Positions 33,471-47,230 of a DNA stretch of 64,000 nt are shown here, piece by piece (position 1 is the first letter of the stretch; the number at the start of each line of letters is the position of its first letter). Position numbers and translations under genes: made by a program. The notes beneath the pieces were generated by a model, which worked only from the letters and a program-made list of their open reading frames with translations, searched no databases and was not told the DNA's origin. The stretch is from Hyalella azteca. Lineage: Eukaryota; Arthropoda; Malacostraca; Amphipoda; Hyalellidae. The DNA lies in contig NW_025941306.1 in the NCBI RefSeq assembly GCF_000764305.2, positions 186,001-250,000 on the forward strand, written 5' to 3'.

Positions 33471-36400
33471 ACGTCACAAGATGCGCTGATAAAACAAGTT
33501 AAAACGCGTGGTTTTGACTAATTTTAAACGCGTGATATTTACGACACATTATGTGCTGAAAAACTAGCTTAAAACGCGTGGTTTTGACTAATTTTAAACG
33601 CGTGATATTTACGACACATTATGTGCTGAAAAACTAGCTTAAAACGCGTGGTTTTGACTAATTTTAAACGCGTGATATTTACGACACATTATGTGCTGAA
33701 AAACTAGCTTAAAACGCGTGGTTTTGACTAATTTTAAACGCGTGATATTTACGACACATTATGTGCTGAAAAACTAGCTTAAAACGCGTGGTTTTGACTA
33801 ATTTTAAACGCGTGATATTTACGACACATTATGTGCTGAAAAACTAGCTTAAAACGCGTGGTTTTGACTAATTTTAAACGCGTGATATTTACGACACATT
33901 ATGTGCTGAAAAACTAGCTTAAAACGCGTGGTTTTGACTAATTTTAAACGCGTGATATTTACGACACATTATGTGCTGAAAAACTAGCTTAAAACGCGTG
34001 GTTTTGACTAATTTTAAACGCGTGATATTTACGACACATTATGTGCTGAAAAACTAGCTTAAAACGCGTGGTTTTGACTAATTTTAAACGCGTGATATTT
34101 ACGACACATTATGTGCTGAAAAACTAGCTTAAAACGCGTGGTTTTGACTAATTTTAAACGCGTGATATTTACGACACATTATGTGCTGAAAAACTAGCTT
34201 AAAACGCGTGGTTTTGACTAATTTTAAACGCGTGATATTTACGACACATTATGTGCTGAAAAACTAGCTTAAAACGCGTGGTTTTGACTAATTTTAAACG
34301 CGTGATATTTACGACACATTATGTGCTGAAAAACTAGCTTAAAACGCGTGGTTTTGACTAATTTTAAACGCGTGATATTTACGACACATTATGTGCTGAA
34401 AAACTAGCTTAAAACGCGTGGTTTTGACTAATTTTAAACGCGTGATATTTACGACACATTATGTGCTGAAAAACTAGCTTAAAACGCGTGGTTTTGACTA
34501 ATTTTAAACGCGTGATATTTACGACACATTATGTGCTGAAAAACTAGCTTAAAACGCGTGGTTTTGACTAATTTTAAACGCGTGATATTTACGACACATT
34601 ATGTGCTGAAAAACTAGCTTAAAACGCGTGGTTTTGACTAATTTTAAACGCGTGATATTTACGACACATTATGTGCTGAAAAACTAGCTTAAAACGCGTG
34701 GTTTTGACTAATTTTAAACGCGTGATATTTACGACACATTATGTGCTGAAAAACTAGCTTAAAACGCGTGGTTTTGACTAATTTTAAACGCGTGATATTT
34801 ACGACACATTATGTGCTGAAAAACTAGCTTAAAACGCGTGGTTTTGACTAATTTTAAACGCGTGATATTTACGACACATTATGTGCTGAAAAACTAGCTT
34901 AAAACGCGTGGTTTTGACTAATTTTAAACGCGTGATATTTACGACACATTATGTGCTGAAAAACTAGCTTAAAACGCGTGGTTTTGACTAATTTTAAACG
35001 CGTGATATTTACGACACATTATGTGCTGAAAAACTAGCTTAAAACGCGTGGTTTTGACTAATTTTAAACGCGTGATATTTACGACACATTATGTGCTGAA
35101 AAACTAGCTTAAAACGCGTGGTTTTGACTAATTTTAAACGCGTGATATTTACGACACATTATGTGCTGAAAAACTAGCTTAAAACGCGTGGTTTTGACTA
35201 ATTTTAAACGCGTGATATTTACGACACATTATGTGCTGAAAAACTAGCTTAAAACGCGTGGTTTTGACTAATTTTAAACGCGTGATATTTACGACACATT
35301 ATGTGCTGAAAAACTAGCTTAAAACGCGTGGTTTTGACTAATTTTAAACGCGTGATATTTACGACACATTATGTGCTGAAAAACTAGCTTAAAACGCGTG
35401 GTTTTGACTAATTTTAAACGCGTGATATTTACGACACATTATGTGCTGAAAAACTAGCTTAAAACGCGTGGTTTTGACTAATTTTAAACGCGTGATATTT
35501 ACGACACATTATGTGCTGAAAAACTAGCTTAAAACGCGTGGTTTTGACTAATTTTAAACGCGTGATATTTACGACACATTATGTGCTGAAAAACTAGCTT
35601 AAAACGCGTGGTTTTGACTAATTTTAAACGCGTGATATTTACGACACATTATGTGCTGAAAAACTAGCTTAAAACGCGTGGTTTTGACTAATTTTAAACG
35701 CGTGATATTTACGACACATTATGTGCTGAAAAACTAGCTTAAAACGCGTGGTTTTGACTAATTTTAAACGCGTGATATTTACGACACATTATGTGCTGAA
35801 AAACTAGCTTAAAACGCGTGGTTTTGACTAATTTTAAACGCGTGATATTTACGACACATTATGTGCTGAAAAACTAGCTTAAAACGCGTGGTTTTGACTA
35901 ATTTTAAACGCGTGATATTTACGACACATTATGTGCTGAAAAACTAGCTTAAAACGCGTGGTTTTGACTAATTTTAAACGCGTGATATTTACGACACATT
36001 ATGTGCTGAAAAACTAGCTTAAAACGCGTGGTTTTGACTAATTTTAAACGCGTGATATTTACGACACATTATGTGCTGAAAAACTAGCTTAAAACGCGTG
36101 GTTTTGACTAATTTTAAACGCGTGATATTTACGACACATTATGTGCTGAAAAACTAGCTTAAAACGCGTGGTTTTGACTAATTTTAAACGCGTGATATTT
36201 ACGACACATTATGTGCTGAAAAACTAGCTTAAAACGCGTGGTTTTGACTAATTTTAAACGCGTGATATTTACGACACATTATGTGCTGAAAAACTAGCTT
36301 AAAACGCGTGGTTTTGACTAATTTTAAACGCGTGATATTTACGACACATTATGTGCTGAAAAACTAGCTTAAAACGCGTGGTTTTGACTAATTTTAAACG

Positions 36401-38090
36401 CGTGATATTTACGACACATTATGTGCTGAAAAACTAGCTTAAAACGCGTGGTTTTGACTAATTTTAAACGCGTGATATTTACGACACATTATGTGCTGAA
36501 AAACTAGCTTAAAACGCGTGGTTTTGACTAATTTTAAACGCGTGATATTTACGACACATTATGTGCTGAAAAACTAGCTTAAAACGCGTGGTTTTGACTA
36601 ATTTTAAACGCGTGATATTTACGACACATTATGTGCTGAAAAACTAGCTTAAAACGCGTGGTTTTGACTAATTTTAAACGCGTGATATTTACGACACATT
36701 ATGTGCTGAAAAACTAGCTTAAAACGCGTGGTTTTGACTAATTTTAAACGCGTGATATTTACGACACATTATGTGCTGAAAAACTAGCTTAAAACGCGTG
36801 GTTTTGACTAATTTTAAACGCGTGATATTTACGACACATTATGTGCTGAAAAACTAGCTTAAAACGCGTGGTTTTGACTAATTTTAAACGCGTGATATTT
36901 ACGACACATTATGTGCTGAAAAACTAGCTTAAAACGCGTGGTTTTGACTAATTTTAAACGCGTGATATTTACGACACATTATGTGCTGAAAAACTAGCTT
37001 AAAACGCGTGGTTTTGACTAATTTTAAACGCGTGATATTTACGACACATTATGTGCTGAAAAACTAGCTTAAAACGCGTGGTTTTGACTAATTTTAAACG
37101 CGTGATATTTACGACACATTATGTGCTGAAAAACTAGCTTAAAACGCGTGGTTTTGACTAATTTTAAACGCGTGATATTTACGACACATTATGTGCTGAA
37201 AAACTAGCTTAAAACGCGTGGTTTTGACTAATTTTAAACGCGTGATATTTACGACACATTATGTGCTGAAAAACTAGCTTAAAACGCGTGGTTTTGACTA
37301 ATTTTAAACGCGTGATATTTACGACACATTATGTGCTGAAAAACTAGCTTAAAACGCGTGGTTTTGACTAATTTTAAACGCGTGATATTTACGACACATT
37401 ATGTGCTGAAAAACTAGCTTAAAACGCGTGGTTTTGACTAATTTTAAACGCGTGATATTTACGACACATTATGTGCTGAAAAACTAGCTTAAAACGCGTG
37501 GTTTTGACTAATTTTAAACGCGTGATATTTACGACACATTATGTGCTGAAAAACTAGCTTAAAACGCGTGGTTTTGACTAATTTTAAACGCGTGATATTT
37601 ACGACACATTATGTGCTGAAAAACTAGCTTAAAACGCGTGGTTTTGACTAATTTTAAACGCGTGATATTTACGACACATTATGTGCTGAAAAACTAGCTT
37701 AAAACGCGTGGTTTTGACTAATTTTAAACGCGTGATATTTACGACACATTATGTGCTGAAAAACTAGCTTAAAACGCGTGGTTTTGACTAATTTTAAACG
37801 CGTGATATTTACGACATATGATGTGCTGAAAAACTATTATAAAATGCGTGGTATCGACATATTTAAAACGCGCGGTACGTATTTACGACAGATTGTGCGC
37901 CGATGCACTAATTAAAAAACGCGCTGTTTTAACGACACATGATGAGCTGATGCACTAATTTGAAGCACGTTGTATTCACGATACATTAGCCACTAGTGAC
38001 GCGCCGATAATACACTAGTTTACCACGTGCGGTATTTACGATACAATAGTTACTAGTGCCGAGCTGATCCGCTAGTTACGCTATCCTGTC
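33461..38090. repeat. 70-bp satellite array, 61 uniform units plus degenerate edges
   Basis: From 33531 to 37800 the 70-bp unit (starting CGTGATATTTACGACACATT) repeats 61 times with no difference that I could see. One half-diverged unit precedes it (33461-33530). About four strongly diverged units follow (37801-38090). Each unit holds two ACGCGT (MluI) palindromes 24 and 46 bp apart, because an AAACGCGTG block is duplicated inside it. Edge divergence with a uniform core is the pattern of unequal crossover or amplification. No ORF crosses the array. Confidence 0.97.
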
Positions 38091-38171
38091 ATCAGTTTGG
38101 CAGCTTTAAGCGATGTTTAAAGTTGCCTCGTCGCTTGATGCGCGTGCCCTTCTTCCGGTGCTTGATGACGC

Positions 38172-38302
38172 AACTTCTTGATGATACAACCTCTCGACGG
38201 TACAACTTCTCGACGGTACAACCTCTCGACGGTACAACCTCTCGATGGTACAACTTCTCGACGGTACAACCTCTCGACGGTACAACCTCTCGACGGTACA
38301 AC
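38172..38302. repeat. 16-bp minisatellite
   Basis: About eight copies of CTCTCGACGGTACAAC with few variants (CTTCTCGACGG, CTCTCGATGG). A 16-bp period shifts frame each unit, so the overlapping ORFs on both strands with a 16-residue pattern are artefacts. Confidence 0.9.
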
Positions 38303-40168
38303 CTGCCAATGATGCAGCGATACCAGATGCCGCAGCAGTAGCCGCCATGACAAAAACTGTAATAGTACAACAAACCAGCAGCGACAACACTTGCGCGTGA
38401 CCCCTCTACTGCTTCGAACGACCTCCCTCCCCTCCCTCCCCGTAACGCTAGTGTGGTGATGTGGGGACCCTTAGCTTCACCCTTGTTCTTGCTGTCGTCA
38501 GAGCGCCATTCATGAAGATCGTGGATGTATCGTTGCTAGATGAGGTTTTCTATTACAATGTTTTCTATTGCAGAAGAAAGTTTCAGTGTAATAATAGTTG
38601 TAAACATCGTGGGGGTTGACTAGTCGGCACCGCGAAGACAGGCTCATAAAGTCTTGGTCGCATTCGGGCAATTGAAAGTATCGGTGAATGAACAAGAACG
38701 TCGCCGGAGAGCTCAGCGTTTGATCGCTGCGTATGCAGCGTCGCCATTCGCGCGTCAAGCGTCGTCGTGAGAAGAGCTGTGTAGCTCCGCGCTTATGTCG
38801 GACGTCATCAGTGATGCGCGGTGGTGATTTTTTGTGTGAAGTTCATGTTGTGCCTCCATGCGAGTCCTAGGGATATCTGGCGGAACATGTTATGGGAGCT
38901 GATAATTCTTTATATCTTCTGAATTTATTGAACCTATGGGTTCTTTAAGTTGTGTAAGGAAGTACACGGAATGTTTTTTTTTTTTATTAACTCGTTCGAA
39001 CATTACTTTCTGGGCAACCTTGTAACTATTTTCCAGTTGCTGGAACAAATTTTGCTCGAGGTTTAGTGCTGTGTATATTGAGGTGTTTGTAGATTTCTAA
39101 TGAGATGAAAACTCTCAGTTGAATTTCCCATATAGGTTTGAGGTTATACTGCCTGCCTGTTGAATGTCCAGACGAGTTGAGCAAGTACAGTGTTACACTG
39201 CCTACTTCTTGAATGTCCAGACGAGTTGAGCAAGTACAGTGTTACACTGCCTGCCTGTTGAATGTCCTTTTAGACGCAATTTGATGTATGATTTTTTTAT
39301 TAATTTGGCTACATATAGAATGTAAAGGTGCTAGCGGAAGAGAATATAGTGGATTTACTTCGGAATTGAGCGAACCTCTTGTTCTCGAACATTTTACCTC
39401 GCAAGTTGATCGCTTCAGTCGTTTTTTCCGCTGCTGATTCGAAGAGTGTTGACTATTAGTTCAGTTTTTTGCTATTCCTAATGTAATATGCGAACGCTCA
39501 ACCCGTTTCGGGATAAGAGCTCATGTTCGCGACCAATTAGGAAAAAAAACATTTCATATCGTTAGTTAATGTCTGTTGGATCTTCCTTGATGAGTAGTAA
39601 TTACTTATAATTAAAACTTAATTATTCTGTTGCGCTGAACTGCCAAGCACCAGCATCGTCTGATGCTATCTGCTTGTGCGCTCATAAGTTCACTTTAAAC
39701 GGTCACAAGCCTCTAGTATGCCACCTCTAATAACTTTAACTCTTGATTATTGTCGGGTAAATGAAATGGGTAAATGTTGGGTAAGGTTTATTAATTGAGG
39801 GCAAATGTCGGAGCTTTTGACGGCGAGTCTTGTTTTTCAGTATATGTAGATGAGCCCAAATATTGTTCATGACGAAGTTCTAAAGCTTAAAATAATGCAA
39901 GAACTTGTTAAGCAGTAGCTCATTAAGCTTTCCGTGTCATAGATTGCCGAAATGGTCGAAATTAAGCTACATTGCCGGACGCTAGAGCAGATGCAAGTTA
40001 CTGGTTACCCCATAAGATTATTTTAGGAAGGAAAAAACCGGCAAGTAAACTAAACGGCTTTTACTAGTTTATTTTGAGGTGTACAAGATGTGACACGCAT
40101 CACGAAATCACGTGTGCAATCGGAGCTGTGCGTGAAGAATCTCCCTATGACCACTCCCTCAACTCGTC
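38303..40168. other. non-coding stretch with a 54-bp duplication
   Basis: No exon supported. About 2.5 copies of a 54-bp unit (GAATGTCCAGACGAGTTGAG, then CAAGTACAGTGTTACACTGC) lie at 39145-39268. A CT-rich patch lies at about 38400-38445. The last 30 bases before 40169 contain an in-frame TGA at 40148. Confidence 0.6.
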
Positions 40169-42995
40169 ATGCCCATACAGCGTTTAGATCCTTCTTCAAT
40201 ATTTCAGCTCCCTAACTTCCTTTTCTCCCAATCCTCTCCTAGCTATCATGTCTCTCCTTGCCATCCCGTCTCTCGTCGTCTATCTAAAAGACTGAGCGAT
40301 CCCTATCTTCATTATTACTTGTCGAATCGCGCTCTGCCTCCTACACCTGCCGACCAGCTGCCTTACGTTCACTCGAACACCAGATTGTCACCCGTTCCTC
40401 ACACAACCTCGGTAAGCTCAGCCGCTAAACCTGCTGCGCCACATCAGCGTAGCTCCGCTGCGAAGGGTAACTGCACTGTGCGAGTTACCAGCAAAAAAAG
40501 ACGTCCAGCGCCCGCCCGCAGGACTCTCTCGGTCGCAGCCAGAACTTGTCCTGAGAAGTGGGAAGGTTTCGAGGTCCGGGCTGTAGGGGGTGGTGGCCCT
40601 AATTACAAACGTTACTCGAATGAAGTCAAGTTTGTTAATGGAAACTTTAACCATAACGTGTGTGTTTCTGAACCCAAAGTTCATTCGAGTTCAGTTTATT
40701 GCTCTACCGCAACACCAATAGGTACTGTGAGCGGCGCTGATAAAGTGTTGGGAGAAATTCGGGTCTGTCCAGGATATCAATCTCAAAAAACGACCCTTGT
40801 CCATAAACCGAGTGAAAACTATTGTGTTGGTGATCGTGAAATTGACTGGGGTAAACGTTCTTGGCAAGCCAACCAGGAACACTTGAAAAAAGATCGCCGG
40901 AATAGCTCAGAAGAGGACACTAGTGGAATTGAATCCAATCAAACTGACCTGTGTTATTCAGATAGATGCTTGAACGCTCCTTATCACGTCGGGGTGACAA
41001 GAGTGAACACATCTGTGTACGGTAGCGACTTGAGCGTCGGCGTTGACTCTGTTATTGATTCTGTTTCTTTCAAAAATTCTTCCCTAAGAAGTACGAATAG
41101 TGCAAACAAAAAGGCATTTATTCTCAACGGGAACGAATTTGGGAGACGCAAGTCATCTCCTTGTGTCGGTATTTCAGGAAGTGCTCCAAAAGATAATTTG
41201 AAAGCCATGATTGGTAGCGGCACTGTGTTTCGCAACACCATCGAGTTAGATCCACGTATTCTGCATCGCAAACATTCAAGTCCAGCGAACATTGGGCTTG
41301 CATCTAACACTCGAGCTGCACCCACCAATGGCCCGAACAAACCGACGTTCGTTACGGTCAGTATACGACAGAATAGCTGCGCCACGTCTGGCTCAGAAGC
41401 CTTTTTTAATCTTTCCCTGCGACCGTCCGATGCGGGGGGTGACAAGATCACCCTGGTTCCTGCTACTTGTAAAGTTAATCGTTCTGCTTCCTGTGCTGCA
41501 ACGCTTGCCAGGAAAAATTCACATGGCTACCCTGTAGTGAACGGAAATGTTAAAAACTCTGCTGCTCTTCCATCGGGAAACTGGGTTTCAAACCAGCCTA
41601 CCGCTTTCCTGACTATTCGTCCATCTAAACCTGGAGATCTCGTTCATGACGGCACATTTCACGATGCGACGAGGCCTTCTCGTGCTTCTAAGCAACCGAC
41701 TATCAGCCTCACAACGAACCTCTCTACCAACGTTCTCCGGCACCCAAGTGTTACCGCCAAACGTTCGTTAATTGACGATTGGATATCTGATTGCCATGCC
41801 CAAAATATTAACTACAATCGCGAAAATCTCCTGGCTTCTGGAATATCAAGCCCTTTAAATCCTGGAGTCTGTGTGCAACTACCATACCAAAATGCTTCCG
41901 ATGCACCTAACTTATTAGGTGCGACTCTAGTCCGCAGGAAAAGAAGTTCTCGGTCAGCGGTGCAGCGCCATGGCTCCATGAACTATACCGTTGCCGCCTC
42001 TGCATGCAAGTCAAATGAGCAATTGCCGGTGCGCGAAGACAGCGCTACTAATCAAGGTGCCGAATTTCATGATGTCATCATGCCTGAAGACCCAAGGAGC
42101 TATGTATTCCATTCCAATGAAGATGCTCAATCTCGAGAGGAAGTAAAACGAGTCCATAGGAAAGGAAAGGTTGTAAGATCTAAAAGCACCGTTTATCCCC
42201 CCTCGTATTCCTTGAACGACACTCCTGTTTTTGTAACAAGTAACAGCTTTGAAGAGGCTATTAACCCGCTCATTGTAAATGATTCCGTACACGACAATAA
42301 AAACTCAATCCGCAGAAGCCTTAACTACGAAGGTCACGTCAGCGCAGCTTTCGATGGTAGCGAAACTGATAACTCTCCTCCTCGTTATACCCACACACCC
42401 ACTAAGTCTGCGTTCGACCAGAGCCCAGTCCACTCCACTCTTCCAGCTCACCGGCTCCCCGCACATTGGCGCTCATTGGGGTCATTACATATCAACGATA
42501 ATGACTCGGGCTCTCACCCCAATTTGCTGAAGCCTAACCGACTGCGTAGCCAGTTTTCCTGGCATCCGGAGCGCAATCGCGCTTTCCCTTCCCGACCTCA
42601 CCGCTCGCAGTCAATGCGATACCCAAGCGATAGCATTGTTCAGTCTGATGACGAGCTTCAATATAGCAACAACCAATTTATTCTTCTATCGCCTCTGGCG
42701 TCCTCGGTATCGACCTTTACGCAGGCCAGTGATACTCGTAAACGGGAGCCGCCAGAACTGCCCCCGCGTCCCAAGCATCTCGTGTGTCCTCCTGTCGAAA
42801 CTTCATGCGACGCCCCCCAGAACTGGAGCGCTTTGTGCCCGAGCTTGTGTCAGTGGGGAGTTGGGAGGCCTTACGTTGGGGCCGAAGACGATCTTGATAA
42901 CGTGCCTGATATAGACAACAAGAGTGAAGGTCCTACGGGCCTCGGAGGAGCTGTAGCCAGGATCTACAGGGTGGCCATCAAGTCCGCAGTCAACT
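40169..42995 (+). CDS. large Ser-rich coding exon, possible alternative kinase N-terminus
   Basis: Open for 942 codons from ATG 40169 to a donor at CAACT|GTGAGT, exit phase 1. A TGA at 40148 lies in frame upstream. If internal, the exon could begin at the acceptor TATTTCAG (ends 40207). The product is basic, Ser-rich, mostly disordered and has no recognised domain. Motifs: PPSY at residue 677 and PPRY at 737 (WW ligands), P-E-L-P-P-R-P at 862-868 (class II SH3 ligand), and several R-K-x-S-S/R-R-K-S-S type phosphosites. It lies downstream of the Btk PH/linker exons on the same strand, and its exit phase equals theirs. It could replace the PH part in a shorter isoform, as Drosophila Btk29A has PH-less forms. 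It could equally be an unrelated gene. Confidence 0.75.
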
Positions 42996-43509
42996 GTGAG
43001 TATCATCAGTAGGTAATCCGCTATTGTCTATTGTATTATATCTGATAATGCAATTTACTAGAAATTTATTACTTTGGAAAAAAATGTCCAGAAGCGTCAA
43101 TCATTAATGTGTTGCATTGAAAATTAAGCTTTCTAGAAAGAAAATTGTTCTCCGAATATTCGAATTGGATTCTTGTGACACTATAACTATTCCGTTAGGT
43201 TGTGTTTCTATGCAAACATTCGAATGTGATCCTTAATGTAACACTATAACTGTAACGTAAGGTTGAGTTTCTATGCTCTATAGTGCATGCTAGTGAGGCA
43301 CACGCAGCACCTACTTCTGCCGGCAGTTTGTCCGTGTCTCAGCGTCGCGGGATGCGCCTCGCCATGGTCTCGGACGGTTTTTGACATTTTTTGTACCAAA
43401 TTTCTGCGTCGTGAATTTTCGTTTTGTTTCAGTGTCATTTAGTTGCGTAAATTAACTTAAGTCGGACTTCGTCGTGGTGTACGTTCATTTACTGATTCCT
43501 GCTTTCTTC
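42996..43509. other. intron start after the large exon
   Basis: Begins with a consensus donor. Contains a short imperfect duplication (AACATTCGAATGTGATCC-like) at about 43155-43250. No other exon seen. Confidence 0.5.
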
Positions 43510-45995
43510 ATGTAGTTGTATTTCAAGTTTTCTATGCTCCTTACGTTATTGTTATTAGGAGTTCGTTCGAATGGAATGTATGCACTGCAATACCTCCTTT
43601 TTCTATTTTCTTAGATTGTAACACGAGTGAAGATTTATTCAGGTGGGTTTCTAAACAATTTCCGTGATACTATTTCTTTGTTCGAATTTTGTTTCATTTT
43701 TGATTCTGTTCATCTTCACCCCATAAATCCCAACTGCAGGAAAATGTGTTCTATTATGCACAAACCTCCGCTCCTCTAAGTCGAGTTTAGCCAGAGATCG
43801 TATTCTGACGTTCATAAGTCTTAGCTAGAATCCTTCTGAAATAAATCGTTGTTACGAATTTACCTTTTAAAAGCTAACATAGCTCCATTCTTCTTGCCGA
43901 CTTTTCCTAACTGCTGAATACATTTCCCCGAAATGAAAAGTTTCTTAGTTACCTGCCTGTCTGATAACCGGTCGCGTCTGAGCTCATAATTACACTGCTT
44001 CTAAGCGGTTATTCCTCATATTCACGGGATGTGCGGCGAGCCAAATAGACGATAACGGCCATATAAGGAAGCCTCAAACGGTGCCGAGTGTTCCGGTGAG
44101 GATCGCGTGTTTTAATAAAGGCACCGCGCTAGCTTGCGGCGCTATGCTTGCCACTTCACGTCTCCGCTTTTTGTAACCAAGCTCGTCGGAAGCGCTAACG
44201 AAGATATTCATTGAGATTATTTGGACACGAACATATCAAGTAGCGGAGCGCGTGATTCTCAAATCTTTATGTTTTAAGCTTAAACTCCTATGTCATGTTT
44301 CTCAAGTCATTTACTGTTCTATTTCTCATTGAGCAGTTGTATGTATGAAGAAATTTTTGTCATGTGTTGGAATTATTTGTTTAATCGCATTCGAAATTCT
44401 TAACCATTTTGTGTCAAGTATTGCCATAACTTCACAACAGCCTACCCTATGATGTTTTGAGGCGACTGGCAACAGCCTATGATGTTTTCTGGTGACTGGG
44501 AACAGCATGTGATGAGACGAGCGGCTGTTAAGTTTAGGCCACAATACAGATGAAGATCTGAGGTGTTCACGAGCTGTTTTGTCTGACGTGCCACCGTTTG
44601 TCTGAACTCCCGGCGCTCTTGATTATTAATGCTTGACTGTTATGCGCCGCTGTCATATTGTTCTTCGCTGGCGTGGCCGATCCATTTCATGACTCAGGCA
44701 TCTGTTTTACAGTCAATACAGATCTTGATCGATCGAAGAGAGCAATGTCCAATTATTCGGCTCTGACTAGCCAGAACTTGCATGAAGACCGATTCTGTGA
44801 AAATTGCTGCAGCTGCCCCACCCGTTCACTTTCATCAGTGGTGGCTAGGCCCATGCTAGACGCTTCGTACCAAAATTGCTAATCAGCTCTCGATTTCATT
44901 TGACAGTAAATCAACTTAAAAATCTCGGAAGCTCAAATTTTCGGTGACCTGTTTGGACTTGCTGGTAATCGCCTCTTAGTCTTGTTTTGTTCTTTACTCG
45001 TTTAACTTCACTTCGAACCTAAGTTTTCTGGTTTGTGTTTTCCTATTGGCATTTATTATTTTCTCTTCCTGCTTGATGGGTTATTTTTTATGTATGGATA
45101 CTCATACATTTATATAGATCTTAGCAGCCTTCATATTTTTTTGCCGTTTTTTATTGAAAAAAAAAATATATTTCTGTGTCGTTAGAGATAGCGCTAGCAT
45201 GCCCGATGCTATTCTGTGTGCTGAGTTCATTCTTTAGATTTGCTTGCCGACATGTAAATATTCTTTCCTCGTCATTGTGAAATGTCTCAGTTGAGAGTTA
45301 TTAATCCCAACGTTCTGTAATACTCAACGCCTTGATGAATCGGTGTCAACGTTACTGTACTAACTCGGTTCAAATTTAAACCATGACATCCATATTTCCA
45401 GCAGCTTTCTGCATGTTGTCAACAAGCCTCCTTAACAATATCACTACGCAATTAACTTATAAAACGCGCAGTCTCAGAAGGCAATCGTTTTTCCTGAAGG
45501 GCTTCACGCATCATGATAGGAGACGAGCGCAGTTCATTAACAATGCACAATGGGCGGAAGTGAACGTATATTCCATTGAAGCCCTCATTGGATTCGCCTC
45601 GAAAACTATTGCAAAGAACATCTCTACGTGATTGAGGCGTGGCAGGTCAAGGCTGTGCTAATATGAGCTTGCCTGCTCAACAATCACAGGGATACACAAG
45701 CCGTTTTTTTCTGTAATTAATCAAGTACTGCAAAACACAGCCTATTAAACGCTAAAAAACACAGCGCCTCTAACACTGGGTCTTATGCTGATCCTTTTGT
45801 TTCCTCGTCCTGAGGTTGAAAACCGAACGAATTTTAATTTTTTTAGCAATGATCGGATCTGGATATTCTCATTCTCTCATGTATTTGGACCTGGATAGTT
45901 TCGAGTTATTAATTTCTTGTGATTATTTATTTCGAATCGCTCTCTAGAGGAATGAACTGTGACTTTACTAGTACGAGAAACGATTATCTCTTGTA
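43510..45995. repeat. 2.5-kb segmental duplication, copy A
   Basis: Begins ATGTAGTTGTATTTCAAG and ends ATTATCTCTTGTA. It is repeated at 48184-50698. The first 1.6 kb shows no difference that I could find by eye. Differences cluster at about 45137-45205, with isolated ones later. No convincing coding content: the small ORFs are simply duplicated with the DNA. Confidence 0.95.
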
Positions 45996-47230
45996 GAAAA
46001 TGCGCTCTCTGTCACTCACTGCAGTGAGTACTGAGTTATATTTTTTTGTATATTAGCACTGTTCGCGTCTGCGTTTCTGTATGTTAGCACAATTCGACTA
46101 TTGCTATTGGCAATGTCTAGCTCTGCCTCGGGCTAATTAGGATCTACGGGCGCTGTCATACCCGCGGCGCCGTGTACTTGGAAAGAAATAATAGCCGCAG
46201 GCTTTGCCTTGCCAGCTGGTCCGCTCGGCTGGGGCGGCCTCGTATGGGAAATGAACGTGTCTAAGTAATGCTTCCCAAACTGTAGGCAATAAATCTGTTG
46301 ACGTATTTAATACATTCTTCGTGGTGATGGAGTGTTGACAGCAGTTTTACACTTGGATAGGTACGTGTTCATTAATGTTAACATTTGTGACAGGGGCTCG
46401 GGTGGCTTATTGCGGCTTCTCAATTCGGGAAGCAGAGTTAACAACTTCTAAACGACGGTGTAGTTTTATCTAGCTATTGCTGACGTGCCTGCATAATGAA
46501 TAAAATTTCTCGTAAGAAATAATACACCAGTTATTCCTATGAATATTTTTTTCAATCACTGTTGTTTCTACCGCGCTCCCGTTCAGATGACCATGGAAAA
46601 TATTTAAGTTCCATCCCATCGCGCTGATTGGAGCTTCAGTACAAGCGGGATTAATTTGTTATGGGATAATTTTTTGAGTTTTTCTATGCATCTTATAATA
46701 TTTGATGAACTCCTTTATTCTCTATAAGATTATATCGGGATTTAGGCATCCAAATTGGTTTAGTGGATCTAATGACATAAGAGAGGTGTTAGAGGAGGTT
46801 TGTACATCACTGAGACCAGTTGCAGAGAGTATCCGTGCTATGTGAAAATGTATTTCCAAATGTATTTCAGTAATTTCACATAACACGATAATATCACTGT
46901 ACCTAACAGTCTAGAATTCTAGATTCTGGTATATGACACAAGAGCTCTATGACTTTCCTAATTGAAAGTGATGGTCACTTGCCTCAACCCGAGTTGAATG
47001 CCATCATTTTTCTCCCACGATTTGTATGACAATGATGGGTCCAATGGTGAGGCGCCATTAATAAATGGTAAATAAAAGCATCAAAATGGTGTATAATACG
47101 CGTTATTCATTCGCTTCACTACCTTACGACACGTCATATTTTTGGAGATGATGCTTTGCTTCACTATTTTACGACGCATACGGTTAATGATGCTCCGGTG
47201 CATTAATTTACAACAAGTGAGATTTACGAA
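45996..47230. repeat. composite element, copy 2 (left part)
   Basis: Starts at the junction with the duplicated segment with the 3' half of the GCGC-element (GAAAATGCGCTCTCTGTCAC, to about 46047). It continues with the segments shared with 32223-33470. Relative to copy 1 it has about 320 extra bases at 46305-46624, lacks the hAT-like piece, and has no satellite. Where copy 1 enters the satellite, this copy has only AAGTGAGATTTACGAACGTC. Confidence 0.75.

Noticed and set aside
33531..37800. CRISPR-like array
   Set aside because: Units are contiguous 70-bp repeats with no unique spacers, in a clearly eukaryotic context.
38092..38390. Overlapping ORFs with a 16-residue repeat
   Set aside because: They are produced by the 16-bp minisatellite shifting frame each unit. 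Three overlapping frames show the same pattern.
44326..45631. Small ORFs conserved between the two 2.5-kb copies
   Set aside because: Their identity reflects duplication of the DNA, not selection. No domain or splice support.
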